From the NCBI GenBank assembly GCA_018894105.1, contig CM032127.1, forward strand, positions 157,001 to 221,000: a DNA stretch of 64,000 nt, in the 5' to 3' direction. Under the pieces are notes generated by a model. The model ran no database searches. It worked only from the letters and a program-made list of their open reading frames with translations, and was not told where the DNA came from. The DNA comes from Jacaranda mimosifolia (Eukaryota > Streptophyta > Magnoliopsida > Lamiales > Bignoniaceae). Below are positions 48,637 through 62,700 of the stretch, one piece after another (the stretch's first letter is position 1; each line of letters opens with the position of its first letter). The position numbers were made by a program, and so were the translations under genes.

Positions 48637-51600
48637 ATGGGTTGTGGGAATTTGTTCTTCACTCTGGTAATCACCTTTTCAGCAGCACTCATCACGTACA
48701 ACATAATCATATCAGCAAATGCGTCTCTCAAGCAAGACTTCCCAGACTCTTCGAACCCCGCTTCATCATCTTTATCAAGAAAATCAGCTTCATCGTTCTC
48801 TGTTGACCCCATCATCAAAATGCCTACGGACTCTTCCTCCTCATCCTCATCATCATCAAGTTCCAAGAAAACTAAGAGGCTTTTCCATACTGCCGTTACA
48901 GCTTCCGATTCGATCTACAACACGTGGCAGTGCAGGGTGATGTATTACTGGTTCAAGAAACAGCAAAATAAGCCAAATTCTGAGATGGGGGGTTTTACCA
49001 GAATTTTGCATTCTGGGCGGCCCGACAGATTCATGGATGAGATCCCCACATTTGTAGCTCAGCCCCTCCCCGATGGAATGGATCAGGTTTCCTTATTTAT
49101 AATAATTTCCCTTTGTGTTTCCTTATAATTGCTCAGCCCCTTGATGACTTGACTGAAAAAGGTGGTGGACTTCGAAATTCAGCTTCATTTTATGCTTTGC
49201 TGGGCTTGTTTGTTTTTGTGATTAATCGTTCATTCTGATGGTATTGGAGTCATTCGTCAGGCCACATTTTATTGGCAACCTTGGTTTGACCAATACTAGT
49301 TCTACTTATTCATCTACAACAGAAGATGAAAGACCTAAGATAGAATAGTTGTTGGTTTGGGGCAGAAAAAGTAATTCTTAGGCTAGTCTGCAATTCTACT
49401 CCCATAGGCAATTCTATCCCAGGCTGGAACCCACAGCACGTATCCAGCCCCTTTGGGCTTTGGATATATAAGGAGTAAAGAGGAAGGAAATTGTGATAAT
49501 GGGGACACTCTGGGGTTCTTTTGTTCTTAGTAAGCTCGACATTGCTTGTCCTTATTAATAGAGAGCTGTGGAGACTGCAGTCTAAGATTTTGAATTACTG
49601 GCCGATGTGCAGCAGTAGCCCTACAAGGATGCTGCTTAAGCCAAGTAGCAGTCTTTGGTGGCTTTCATGTGCACTGACTCGCATTAATATTCACCGGTTT
49701 CAGAAAGATCACAGGTGTACCTGGGTAAACAAGTAACATAGGATTCGCCCTTACGGGCAAAAAAGCCTGTTGTCAGGGGCTAGATAAGCCACAGCGGTGT
49801 ATGGGGGATGGGATGGGAACTGTTATCAATAGTTATGGTTACTGCAAAGAAATCCAGGTAGAACTTTTTTATTTGCTGAAAATAGTTTACATTTCTGTGA
49901 TAATTGTGGAGTTATTGATGGCAAACAATTCCAGTTAGTCTTTCTTTTACTTATAAAATATTTCCAATTGTGTGGACTGGTAGATGATTTATTACCTCTC
50001 TGCTGTTGCTATTTAAATTCCTTTGGGGAGTGGGGACAGTCTACCTCTCCTTATCAAAATTCAGTAATCATTTCTTTTGCATGGGTTGCCTTATTTGCTA
50101 GATCTGTTCAAGTCTTTCTGCTGTAATATTTGTAATTCCACAGAGTATCAGAAGTTTTTTGCATGAGAGTTTCCCTGTAGGCAGGTCTAGATGCAGTGTC
50201 ACTGATATGGTTATATAGACTCATTATTCCTTAAGGCACAAAGAGGACATCTATATTTCCCTACCCAAGAGTGCTAAGACCGACAATCATGAAATGATTT
50301 ATATGGACCAGCTTGAACTTTTGGCGAGCAACAACTTGATTCACAGAGGATAAATTGATGTCCATGCTCATCTCAACTTAGAAAAGTGATTTTTTGTCCA
50401 TATTTCAAAATGATTAGGCTTACTTCTCATCTTATTTCAGGGATACATAGTGCTAAACAGACCTTGGGCATTTGTACAGTGGCTTCAGCAAGCAGATATT
50501 AAAGAAGAGTACGAAAGCACATGCTGTGGATTTCTTATTATACATGATTTTGATACTTTTAAGACTCTAATAAATTCCTGCTACTAAATGAAATTATTTA
50601 TCTCACCCTTATGTCTATGTAGCTACATATTGATGTCTGAGCCAGACCACCTTCTGGTGAAGCCCATTCCAAACTTGTCAAGAGATGGCCTTGGAGCGGC
50701 ATTCCCTTTCTTTTATATTGAGCCTAAGAAATATGAGACTGTGCTGCGGAAGTTTTTCCCTGAGGAAAATGGACCAATAACTAATATTGATCCTATTGGA
50801 AATTCCCCCGTCATTGTAGGAAAGGTATCTGTACATTTAAATAGCTATCTGCTTGCAACTTGATTCTCTTTCTTCCATTCCTGAAAGGTCTTGGCAATTT
50901 ATACTTTACAAACTATATCAGGGTGCCTTAAAAAAGATAGCTCCCACTTGGATGAATGTTTCCTTAGCAATGAAGAAGGATCCTGAAGCTGATAAAGCTT
51001 TTGGATGGGTCCTTGAGATGTAAGCTACATCTCTGAGGTTCATAGTTGCATGCTTTTGGTGTTTTAAAGTCCAACTGAGTTTTCTTCTTGCAAATTTAGG
51101 TATGGATATGCTGTTGCATCAGCATTACATGGTGTTGGTAACATCTTGTACAAGGAATTTATGATTCAGGTCAGGGTAATTTTGCTGTTGTTGTTGTTGA
51201 GTCCTTGTGTGAATGTTGACTTATTTCCTGCAAATAAATCTATTCTAATGTTAGATATCTACGATATTTGTAGCACATGCAGTTGTTCCCTACTGATAAT
51301 GATATCATCTTTAAGTTGCTATTTTTCACTTGGGCATCCAAGAGCTTGTTGTGTCATCTTCAAGTATGCATTCAAGCACTTAAAAACACGCACCTATTAT
51401 TACATTCTCTAAGGCTCTCCTATCTTCCAGTTCAGTAAGATAAAGCTCTAGATTAGCTGTATGCCTGTACCCCCATTCTGGAAAAGGTGAGATATAGTAT
51501 GCAATGCACCACAGTTGATGGGCCAGTATATGAGAGATTCAGTAATATGGGAAAATGTGTGTCAATACATTTGTTTTGGTGAAGAGTTCATACATATAGT

Positions 51601-52692
51601 GATAAATAATATGCCTCTTTGTCTTAGTATCTTAAATCTTTATCTAGTCAGAGATTTTTGCAGCTATGTTATCAGCCCGACCTAGCCTTGGTTGGCATCA
51701 ATGCAAATAAATCTGTAGAAACCATCAATTAAGATTGTTAATAGCTCTTATAATGTTAAATCTCCAAGTCTTTCACTCTGTCTCTGTTTTCTTCAGTTGA
51801 ACTCTACTCTCTAATCTGCTAAAGTGTGTTACTGCAAGTGTGTATGAGTTGAAAATTTACTGCTTTGAAACTTACAGTACTCATAGATCATGCAAATAAT
51901 GGCTTATAATCTGAGGTTCTCCCTGTCTAATGTACTCCCTTTATGGTTGGCTCTGAGAATGCTGGATTTAAATTGTGTTGCATATATTATTTAATGTTTG
52001 TGACTGTATATACATGTTGTTGATGGCCTAAAGAGTTGCCTGTCTGGTAAAATTCCCTGCAGCCTCCTTGGGATACAACAATCGGCAAGGCTTACATAAT
52101 CCATTATACTTATGGATGCGACTATGATTTGCAGGTTTTTGTTTTTCTTGAGCCAATTTGAGATTCTCTTGTTATTGTTGTTGCTCTTTCTTTGTTTCTT
52201 TTTGTTTCCCCCCGGGAAGGAGAAGGGAAAGGTGGGGGGTTGGGAGTGGGAAGCCTTTTCAACTAGAATTTTATATATATTGCAACAAATTTTTCAGGGT
52301 AAGTTGACATATGGAAAGATTGGAGAGTGGAGATTTGACAAAAGATCATACGACAATATCTGGCCTCCAAGAAATCTCTCTTTGCCTCCTCCCGGTGTCC
52401 CCGAAAGCGTGGTATGTTCACAATTGTTTAGGAAAATGACAACTTCACTTGTTTTTATGTTTCTTGGCCATTCTTAAAGTAGTACTTCTGCGTGTGGCTC
52501 TGTGATCTTACGCCAGCAAGTTCTAGCAATTTTATATTTCTGTTGCACGTAAGAATGGTTTTCTTCACGGCTGTTATTTTCATGCGTGAAAAATTTACAC
52601 AAGAAATGATGGCATGGCAGGTTACATTGGTGAAGATGGTTAATGAAGCAACTGCCAATATTCCTAACTGGGGTTCCCAAAATCCAATCTGA
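48637..52692 (+). CDS. HPAT: Hydroxyproline O-arabinosyltransferase (HPAT)
   Basis: A Golgi type II membrane glycosyltransferase that adds the first L-arabinose to hydroxyproline in extensins and secreted peptides. Exons are 48637-49086, 50441-50508, 50623-50824, 50922-51019, 51100-51169, 52063-52134, 52298-52411 and 52621-52692, in frame, 381 residues. The N-terminus is a signal anchor (residues about 5-27, LFFTLVITFSAALITYNIII), followed by a Ser-rich stem. The catalytic region has the family stretches WQCRVMYYWFKK, FTRILHSGRPD, GYIVLNRPWAFVQWLQQA, YILMSEPDHLLVKPIPNL (the E-P-D-H acidic motif), NIDPIGNSPVIVGK, IAPTWMNVSLAMKKDPEADK, YIIHYTYGCDYDLQGKLTYG and the end LVKMVNEATANIPNW. Arabidopsis has three HPATs; I cannot say which is closest. 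No defects were seen. Confidence 0.95.
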
Positions 52693-53704
52693 ACAGTGTT
52701 GGTGAGAAGGCAATTATCCCTATTACTGTCCTCTCCCCTTTTTGGAGCTCTGGGTGATGGTCATGGTCTTCGCACTCTGCAAATTGCTGGCTCATATATT
52801 CATCCTTTGGTCTTTAATAAGAATTCTATGGTGGCATATAGCAAACACAAATCAAGAGAAGAGAGGGACTTGTATATCATGAAGAGGACCATCTTTTTAA
52901 CAGTCCAAGTGAGTAGTTCAAACTTGTAAGAACTGATAATATGTAGATTTCACAATATACAATTTGTTTAGTAATATTTGTGATTTTGGTTGAGAGTATT
53001 CATAATGGTTTACCTCGCTATCCCTTCCTTACCTTAGTTGTTTTGTTTTCTAAGATAACCGTATCAAGTTCCAAGTTCGCCAGGTGGTCTCTCTAACTAG
53101 CATCCTCATGAATTTAGTCCTCTCATTACTTACATACTTTGACTTTCAAGTGCACTTTACCATCCAAGAATATACCGAACTGCAACTGCAACCAATCCAC
53201 ACTACACTATCCCCAGTCATAAACCGTCTATAACTATCACCATGTCCACTTCTAATGCTCCTGGTTCTGGTCCTAAAGCAATTGCCAAAAGAAACTAAAT
53301 TTTCAACCAAATGGGTCTACTCAAGCCCCCTCAGTATTATAATCAACACCATGCATATTTTGGTCAACCAACCACATTATCACACTTGAGATTCCCCTTT
53401 GCCCAGGACATGTTCAGGCGGTTAATGTTTCTCAGGTTTACACTCGATAGATAGATATATATATATATATATATTCTGGACTTCAAACTATGCTTTTCTG
53501 GTTTTCCTCCTTACCATTGGTGCCAAGAAATCTTCAAGCGGGATTATCAGAACCTCATGTACCTCCATTATATTAATTACAGCTGAATTAAATATATACA
53601 AGGACTTGTGCAACCCCTTCCATGCCCCAAAAATTACAATCAACTCAAGATGGTTGCAGAGGAGATTCTACTTACAAAAGAAGGAATATGCATGCCAATG
53701 TCTC
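52693..53704. other. Convergent intergenic region (3' ends of HPAT and SET genes)
   Basis: Both neighbouring genes end here. I see an (AT)n run near 53455-53473 and no supported gene. A stretch around 53230-53440 reads loosely like retroelement gag-type sequence in one frame but has stops and no diagnostic motif. Confidence 0.5.
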
Positions 53705-56700
53705 TTAATTCAGATAACGCCTGCAATTCTTCGAATTACAATAGCAAGGAATTTTTTCACCTTCATCTTCATGGTTAAAATGGTAATCATATGTTATCTC
53801 CTCACCAGGGTATATGTCTCTTTCAGCAAAAAATACCACCTGTACATCACCATCAAACATCACTCAGTATTTTCTCTTTATTCTATGACATCTGTAATGG
53901 CATTCTAATAGTTAAATACAAGTTTAGATTAGAGAATTGAGTCTGTTCAAGCAGCTATGTAGGAGTGCAGCATTCATTACCTTCTTTTCGTTCCTCACAG
54001 AAATAACCTTGGCAACGCAGTTTGGCTGGCCAAGCAACAAAAGGAGAAACAAAGGAAGAAAAAAAAAAGTATAAGTCAAGCACCTCCAAAACACTTCGTC
54101 CACATAAACTCGTAGCTAGATAGATGTTGTAAAATGGTGCAAATGGATTCATACAACAATAGATCATATCCAATCAGTTTTAGTGACAATTGTTTGAGCC
54201 ATTTCGTCCACATAAACATGTAGATACATGCTTGAAAGTGGTACAAACTACAAACATCTTCATAGGGCAATAGTTCAAATCCAATTAGTTATAATTATTA
54301 TCGTTTAAGCATACGGTATCCTTAGTTCTTCACGCATTAATATTTTCTGGAAAAAAATTTCACTGCACTAATCTGCAGGAGACAAATTGTTACAAGAATA
54401 CATGAAAATGTTGCCTTTGAGGAGACTAATAGTGATTTACCTGACATGAATGGTTCACAAATCGGGCAATCCCACCCTTGCGAGTGGCATCAATTATGTG
54501 TTCTTTATCTATCCTGAAGAAATAGCATGCGCTCTTATGCTGTAATTTCTTTCCTGCGTGATATTCGCTCTCTCTTCTGTCCGCCACACGGAGCCCCACT
54601 ATCTCGCCCACATACTCAACAACCTGGGAAGAAAGCAACTAAGATTGAGCTTCAAAATCATCAATTCAATTTTTAAACTAGGAAATAGCGATAGATCAGA
54701 CCATTGCCCCACGAGAGATGAACTGAGACGTGTAGAGACCCAGAGCATGTATTCCTGATTTATATACCACCAATTGTTTCCAACCTTTTGACTGCTTATA
54801 GCGAGCGTACGCTTTCTGCAATCAATAAGAGAAATGAATAACACTTGATCAGCTACTTAAGAGTAGAAACATTTTATGGTACTGTTATTTGCTTAGCAGA
54901 TAGTAAACAAGTCTACCCGACAGTCAGAGTCAACACTAGGACGTAAGAGGTGTGGATACCCTCTCCTCTGTGGCTTTTGTCGATGAATGTGCAACCAAGC
55001 ATTGAGCTGCTCTTGTGGAACAAGGCATCCAGCATTTCCATTTACATCTTGATGATTATTATGCAAAAAGCCTTCTCGTTTTCGGCCCTTATAACCCTAA
55101 TGCACACAGCATTGAACATTAGGGGGGAAAAAGAAACCCTCAGTCTCTAACAAGCAATAAATTAGCTGATTTCATGTAGTGGATACCTCAGTTCGAGCAC
55201 AGGTCAAGAACTTCTCTCTTGGTTGAAGGCTTTCATTGTCATCAGCATCAGCATCAGCTTCAGGGACAAACATGTGGGATGTAGCATGGAACATACATCT
55301 TCCATAAAAGCTAATATTCTCATTGTCAACAGCTTCAACCTTGTTCTGAAGCCCCTATTGCAAACAGAGCCAAGTTAGGCATTGAAAACGATATAACTAC
55401 CCATTCAGCTTCCATCATTGAACAAAAACTTATAAACTTCAGCCTTTAGGAACTGGAAACTGACAAGTACTCAATTCAACTTTCTCAAAAAGCAATTATC
55501 CTGCTGCCCATGGAGTTTCAAGTGCTATGAAGTATATTGAGAAAGATGTCATCAAGAAGAAAGAAACTGCAATAAATGTTGAAGTTTTATTTGGGAAGCC
55601 TTTCTAGCACTCATTCTAGCAAATTATTGTGAGGAATCCATAAGCAGTTTCCCGCAAAGTGTAGAGACTCCACAAGTGATCCCTCTGAAAACCCATAGAC
55701 ATGGTTCTTGGGTCAAAGTTTATGTAAATACCGACATAGACAGTGAGAAAACAACATCAAGATATCTCCAGAAAATGCCTAACCATTGATGACAGGTAGC
55801 ATGTTCAATAATAGGGCGAATTCTGGCACCTTGTCAAAGGTGTGGTTCCACCTATTACTGGAACACCTTTGCTTTCCATACTCTTCCATTTGCTGAAACT
55901 GAAGATGCAGTGAGTCCTAGATCGCAAAATCTCTCACGATAAACAGAAGGAAAGTAAAAGGCTACCATCTATATCTATTATGTTTCATGAAGCATGCAAG
56001 AGAGACTTGCCATTGTCCAACGCCAGTGCATCTGAGGCCATAAATTTTTAAGCTTAGTCACACAGCATTTCATGCACCTAGTGCAGCACCCATGAGTTAT
56101 CTCCAGCACAACTCACGTCCAATAGTTACAATTTTCTCAAGTCTAACTTCTTACATTGAATATTTTCAACCTGATAATAAATGCACATCTCAAGTTGCTA
56201 TCATTCAATACTTTATCTCGAGCTGCTAATTTCTCCATCTGTTGTCCATACTATTCTGTTTAGTTTCACTTGCAAGAATCCACCTAATGAAACACTCTAA
56301 GGGTATTCAGAGGAAAAGTATGCCAAGCAAATTCATTAAGTCATTTACCAAAAATTGTTTCAATTGTTTTGACAAGTTCAGAATACCAATGAGTTTTAGT
56401 ACACTAAAAACGTCAAAGAAAGGCTGATATGCCTGTGTGTTGCATGCTCGGCAGTTCTTAGCACTATATGGACAAACTGCAAACATGGAAGAAAAAAAGA
56501 AAAAAAGAGAGGCAGCAATACATACCTTAATGAAGAAACTGGTGCACTCTGATGATTGATCAAGTTCATCTTTGTCCGAACTCCCACAAACACAACAAAA
56601 AGTGTCTGAATTTTCAAGTTGGTGCTTCTCATTGTATCTGTATCATCCCCACAATTATAGGTCACCAAATATGATTACTGATTTTTCATGTTTTGCTATA

Positions 56701-59700
56701 ATAATTGTGCAAATTAAGCTACATTTGGTTCAGTAGCATAGATTGTGCACCTCTTAGCATTTTTCATGTCATGTGTTTGAATTCTACCATCTGCAGCATC
56801 CTCCGTTAACTCCTCCCAACATCTGCTACTTGTTTGGCATAAAGATAAAGAATTCTTCATAATACAAGAGTTCACAACTTTGAAACAATTCTCTGGAGGA
56901 AAATTATCAAATTAGTCAGAATGCAGTGCAAACATGAAGCTAAAGCAATAAAAGATACATATTGCCAGAATATTGATTGCAAGAGTAGAAATAATTAACT
57001 GACAAATTTTTTTGGTCAACCATAAATTATCCTAGCAACCCATATAATCAACAATCAACATTTTCTGAAATTCCGTTGAGGATCCCACTGGCATACTTCA
57101 AAATTAAAGTGATCAATGCACCAGAATAAGTAAAAAGGTGATAGCATTACACTCCTAAGTAAGAGTACCAAAGGGATACCTAGTTGCCATAATTTACTCA
57201 TCTTTACTCTTTTGAGATTATTACTTAATTTTAACCTTGCTAATCTGATCCATCAAATTCCACTAAGCTTGATGTAATACAGCCAGAATGAAGTAAGAGA
57301 TTGTACATTTGAGTTACCTTTTATAACAGTTTTATCAAGCAGAATAAATTAACTGTAATCTTTGAAGGAAACCTTAGATACAATTAAGTATTGATGAAGC
57401 TACCTAATAAATAGCAAATCAAATTTTGATTTATTCTCAAGTTTTCATTGAGAATCAAAAATGTAATTTGATAACACGTAATTTGACTAAGGTTTGGTTT
57501 GCAAAACTGAATCGATGGATATATTCATACAAGTAAAAATACCAATAAATGGAGCTGGAGTGAATTGAAGAATACAGAAAGCATAAACCAACAGTAAAGG
57601 CAAGGGAAGAAGCAAATAAAGCTATAGCAAGAAAAGCCTAAAAGTCAGAAGAGCTCACAGTCAGCAAGAAATACAGCACAAGGATCCAGTAGACAGAATG
57701 CATTCATGCAGTTATTTCAAATAGTTAGGCAATGAATAATGGCTGCCACTATCATCAGCATCAAGAAAGCTAGAACCTGAAAACCAGACATACTTTGTGC
57801 GTGTGGAAAAGTAATCTCAGCACAAGTACCTTTAACTAAGAGTTCATGGAGGCTGCGTTTTCGACCTTCCTTGAACCTTTTCTTCAGAATCCCCGGTTTG
57901 CTGTCTGTGATACCATGGTTGTCGTATTTCTGCAAAGTATGTGACAGATCATCACTTCCATTAGCTGCTGAGCAGGATGCTGCCTCTAATTCCCCATTCG
58001 GATCATGAGGTTCCAGTTCAATAGGTAGTAAATCATGATTTCCACCTTTTTTCACTTGACTCTTAAGAACTTTCTTACTTAAAGATGTTTCCTTCACATG
58101 TTTGACACTCGTCTTCTTCACCTTTACTGATGTGGATTTCAGTTTGTTATTGTCATAAGCATTCCTGTTGCTTTTTTCTGCATGAGACGCCATAGTCTTG
58201 AGAATCTTCCTCAACGGAATAATTTTGGTTGGTTTTGATGGATTTCCATTAGAAATGATTCCATACTTCCCAGACACTATAGGCCTAGCCATCGACTTGT
58301 AGAAGATGGGCTTACTAAGAGAATTGCTAGGACAATCTAATGATGTCAATTTTGTAGTCAATTCAGCACTACTACAACATACTTTTTGAGTTTCCTTACT
58401 CACAGCAGAAAGGTCATCTAATCTTAACCTTTTCTTTCTGAACGTTTCACAAGCTTCTAAAGAATCATCAATCCTGGAATGTTTGTCCACCTTAGTTGTC
58501 TGCTGCTCTTCTCGATGATAAACTCCATGCAAATCTCTTTTGAGGGAGATTGGATTGGGAGTAGAAAATGCAGAGTTCCTCTGCTTCAAACTTTGCTCAA
58601 CTGAATCTGCACAATTGCTGGGACTTCCTTGACCACATCCAACTAGCATCTGCATATCAGAGAATGAATGAACATTCTGCCCAACTTCCTCAGTGCATTT
58701 GGAAGATTTGTTATAAATGGAGGATTGACCAGAGACAGGATATGGTGCATCCAACTTCATCCATTTAACTGTTTTCCTTCTCTTTTTTGATCCTACCTTA
58801 AACTTTTGTAGGTGATCACTCTCCTCCTGGACCATGGAGCTTCTCTTAATTTGATATGGAGCTTTTTTAGATCTTAATGAATTTTGGAGTCTTATCTCTT
58901 CAATGAGACTAAAAGATGGTTTTCTAGGAACTACTTTAAATGGCCCTCTCTTGATCAAGTTGATTCTAGAAGCAGAGCCAAGGAATTCAGCAGAGTATTC
59001 ATTATCCAGTGCTTCATCAGATGACCAGTTTCTGTCATTTCCGGATCCTTCATCCAGAACAAAGTTATTTGCACATCTGATATCCTCGCGTTCAACGGCA
59101 AAAGAATCTTTCTTATTAACCTCAATGGATGACTGAGTCACATCAGGAGCAGAACATCCAGAAGAGATGTTAGATGCTTCGTGCTCCTTCGAGGGAATAG
59201 AATTTCGGGCAAATCCAGTAAAGCATTTAGCAATATTGTCAGCACGGCTGCCCAAAGATGCACCAAATGAACCTGCTTGCTGTTCTTTCCTTGTTGAACT
59301 GCAACTCTCCATTATTTTTTTGGGCACATCTCTCCACTGAAAAGAATGAGAATCAACCCTCTTAAGATTTGGGGCAACTAAATTTTCATTCTTTTCAAAA
59401 GATTTAGCTCTCTCCTTCAGGAAAATACAATTCTCATCTAACTTCGAGTGAAACAAGCTTGTGGTTGCTCCACTTCTATCCTCTTCTTTTACCAAATTAC
59501 AACAAGTATCACCAATTAAGTTGTATATCCCAGTCAAACAATCCGCTTTAACAGTACAGCTGCACTTTTCAGGTCCATAAGCATATAATAACCCTTGAGA
59601 GCATTGCTCTTTCTTGGTGTGAGTAAAGTTGAAATCAATTCCCCCAGGTCTGCATTTTATCGTTATGAGAAAGTAAAGAAAATCAGAAGAGAAAAATGTA

Positions 59701-62700
59701 AAAACGGGACATCACAATGCTTAACTTTAGAAAAATACACTTCAGCAAGCAATAGTCCTCTGATCAATTTGTCAGAGGGCCCAGCATCCTCCTCTTTCCC
59801 TTAAATAGTTTACAATATGAAAATATGCCAATTGCATTCAAGTAGAAAAACAATATTGCAAAAAATTGCATACTCGTCCCATATCATGATAGAAAGAGAG
59901 CTCTTTGGTAATGGTGTCTACGGTAAGTTTTCAGCCAAAAGATTACACATATGCATTTATGCTCGGAGCTAAGATACCAAAGCATTTTCAACGGATGTTC
60001 TTTAACCAGGAAAATCAAAGGTCAGTTAATAATACTTACCTCACAAAAAGCTGTTCCACAGGAGGAAGATCACAATCTTCAGTGTACAAAGACCTTCCTG
60101 GTGGGAATGATGAAAAAGTTTAGAGCTTATTCGAATCAAAATTGTTATAGATATGCTATTTGCTAGTGAAGCTTTATAGGAACAGTCTCGAAGCAAAATA
60201 CATAATTCATGCAAAGATATTAAAAGGATAAAATATTAGCATGTGACGGCGCAAAGTTACCGGTCATATTACCAGATCTTTCACTGTTATGACCCATCCA
60301 ACAAATAGTACCAGGTGACATCAACGTCTCTCCAACTTCAGGAATTTTTGGCATCCTTGAAGAATCAAGCAGATGTATGTGATCCTCTGACATTGGAGGG
60401 GTGATAGTAAACAGTGACTGTGCACATGGGTTTTTTAGTATCTCAAACTCTTGGGGACTTCTGACAGAAGCAGCGCCATTATCTCTATGAGGTACTCCAA
60501 GCATGTTCTGCAGAGCAAGCCTTTTCATATTCTCATCCTGCAAACCTGAGCTTATTCTGCTATATTTTTCTGTCGACAATGTTGGGGTTGCACTTTGAAC
60601 AAAAACTGAATCTTTGGAGGTACACCCTATTGAAATTTCCTTAGAATTTGTGGAATTTTTGGCATGTTTAACATGATCATGATTATAGTGCCTAACATCA
60701 GAGACAGAAGAAATTCTCCAGCAATTGTTTAAGACGTTTCTACCAAGTGATTCATCCGTAATCATGGCAGATGTCTGGTACATATTGGGGCTTTTCTCAT
60801 GAAAGGCAGGGGAATGATTTGAGGAACTTTCGCCCAAAACTACATTAGAAGTACTTAGACCATCCTTAAATGTCTTGAAGAATTCAATGTTTGATTTAGT
60901 TGAACCAAGCAAGCCATCCGCAGCATATTCCACTTCTTTGCCCTTGTTCATATGAATCTGTGCATTTGACAAACTGGTACCAGCCACTTTACTCCAAGGA
61001 AAACAAATTTCCTCACTTTTGGAAACATGAGATTCATAATTCAGTCTCTCACTGATAACATGACTGTCACTGCCATTATCATAAGTATTTCTGGATTGCC
61101 ATTTCATTTCAGGGTTCTTGAAGCATGAAAGCAACAGAAGATTCAGGTCAGTCGTTTCCAAGTTGGATGAATCTTTCTGATAATCAGTGATGGTACCATA
61201 GGCTCCTCCCACATGGCATGAATGCTCCAATTGAGTAGGTCCTCTTCTTTCAGATAGATTACAAGCAATATCAGCATACTGAAGACTCCACTTACTCTCT
61301 GGCAATTCATTACCTGCTGCATCACTCAGGTTAAGCAGGTTACTTAAAAAAGCAATTCACCCACAAAGTTAGGGAATGGGGGAGAAAGGCAGGTTCATTC
61401 AATAATGTAAAGGCCAAGCAAAAACAAAGTCGACATACTTTTCTGTTGATTCTTGTCAGGAAGAAACATTTTTGGGGGCTCAGCATGCATGCCATTCAGA
61501 TTATACCCAAAGGCAGGTTGAACTTTAGTCTCCTCCAATGCCTGACTTTGCTCTGGTGGCTGCCCAAGTCTCAATTCAATATTGGAAGAAACTCCTGGAC
61601 CCTCAACAATGAAACTAGTATTTCTACCGACACTAAATCCATTGCGTGCCATTTTTAAGTCTTGAACATTAGGGAGGGCAGGGAAAGTTTCACTTCCACC
61701 AATTGAACCAAGTTTTGCTGTAGTAAACTGAGAAGCTTTCTCGGTGTTTATGCCAAATGAGTTTAGCATTCCCCATATCTGCTGATCAGCTACGTGATGC
61801 AGGTTTCCATGAGAACTGTTAATGAAGCACTTTGAGAGAGGATTGCTGCATCCTTGTGGAGTCCTGTCCTTTTCATGGTATGGGTATTCATTAACAATGT
61901 CCCTACAACTCCGATTTTCCTTTGAATTCATCACACTATATTGTTGTTGCTCATAGCTTACTGAAGTCCTAAAAGGGAAAACTTGATTCAACAAAACGGT
62001 ATTGTTTGACATGTCAGCTATAGGACGGTTTGTCAAACCAAAAGCTGCTGAAATCTCTTCAGGCCAATCCCATCCTCTGTGACCTTCCAATACCCTAATC
62101 TAAAGCATGTTAAAAAATAATCACCTTGGTGTCCCGAAGGATGCTCCAAATGTTTGCCCATGCATTGCAATTTCAATCCAAATATAAATGGAAGCTCAAG
62201 CTTTATAAAATGGTAGGTAGGAAGCAGAATGGCATTAATAAGCAACTGATTCAATAAAATATATCCCATAGATATGGAAAGCACTCAGTGAGACTGATGC
62301 AATCCCACTTTGAGTGCCACACATGCCTTTTTGTGGACATCACCATCATGATTTTAGATAGTGAGATATCCAGAACTTGACAAAAGAACAAAACAACATA
62401 TATATACAAGATGACCGTAAAGCTTTAGGTAGATTTTTCCCTAAGATATTTACTACATTACCATGAAGCATTATACACCGAAAGGATTTACTAATATTGT
62501 CAAGTATGATATAAAACTAATGAATTTCAAGATCAAATACAAAGAAATTCGTTCTGGAAACTAGAATAAATCTTTTCAAACAATCAGAAGTATGCAGAAT
62601 AAACATCACAGCTATATGCTAGGGCCAGGAAATCAGAACTCTTCTCATGTCAACACAAACATTAAGCCTCTGTACAAAGAATCTCTCTTTATACAGATGA

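Noticed and set aside
53230..53440. Possible copia gag-like sequence between the HPAT and SET genes
   Set aside because: It has stops, no zinc knuckle and no adjoining retroelement domains; too weak to list.
57717..57829. Extension of the large SET-gene exon to the in-frame stop at 57717
   Set aside because: A donor at 57829 (AAAG|GTAC) joins in phase with the next exon and keeps the frame to the SET domain.
62033..62284. Alternative upstream extension of the exon ending at 62099 (IAMHGQTFGASFG-type frame)
   Set aside because: Using the acceptor at 62100 joins SKSG directly to IRVLEGHRGWDWPE, matching the family pattern, so the extension is intron.
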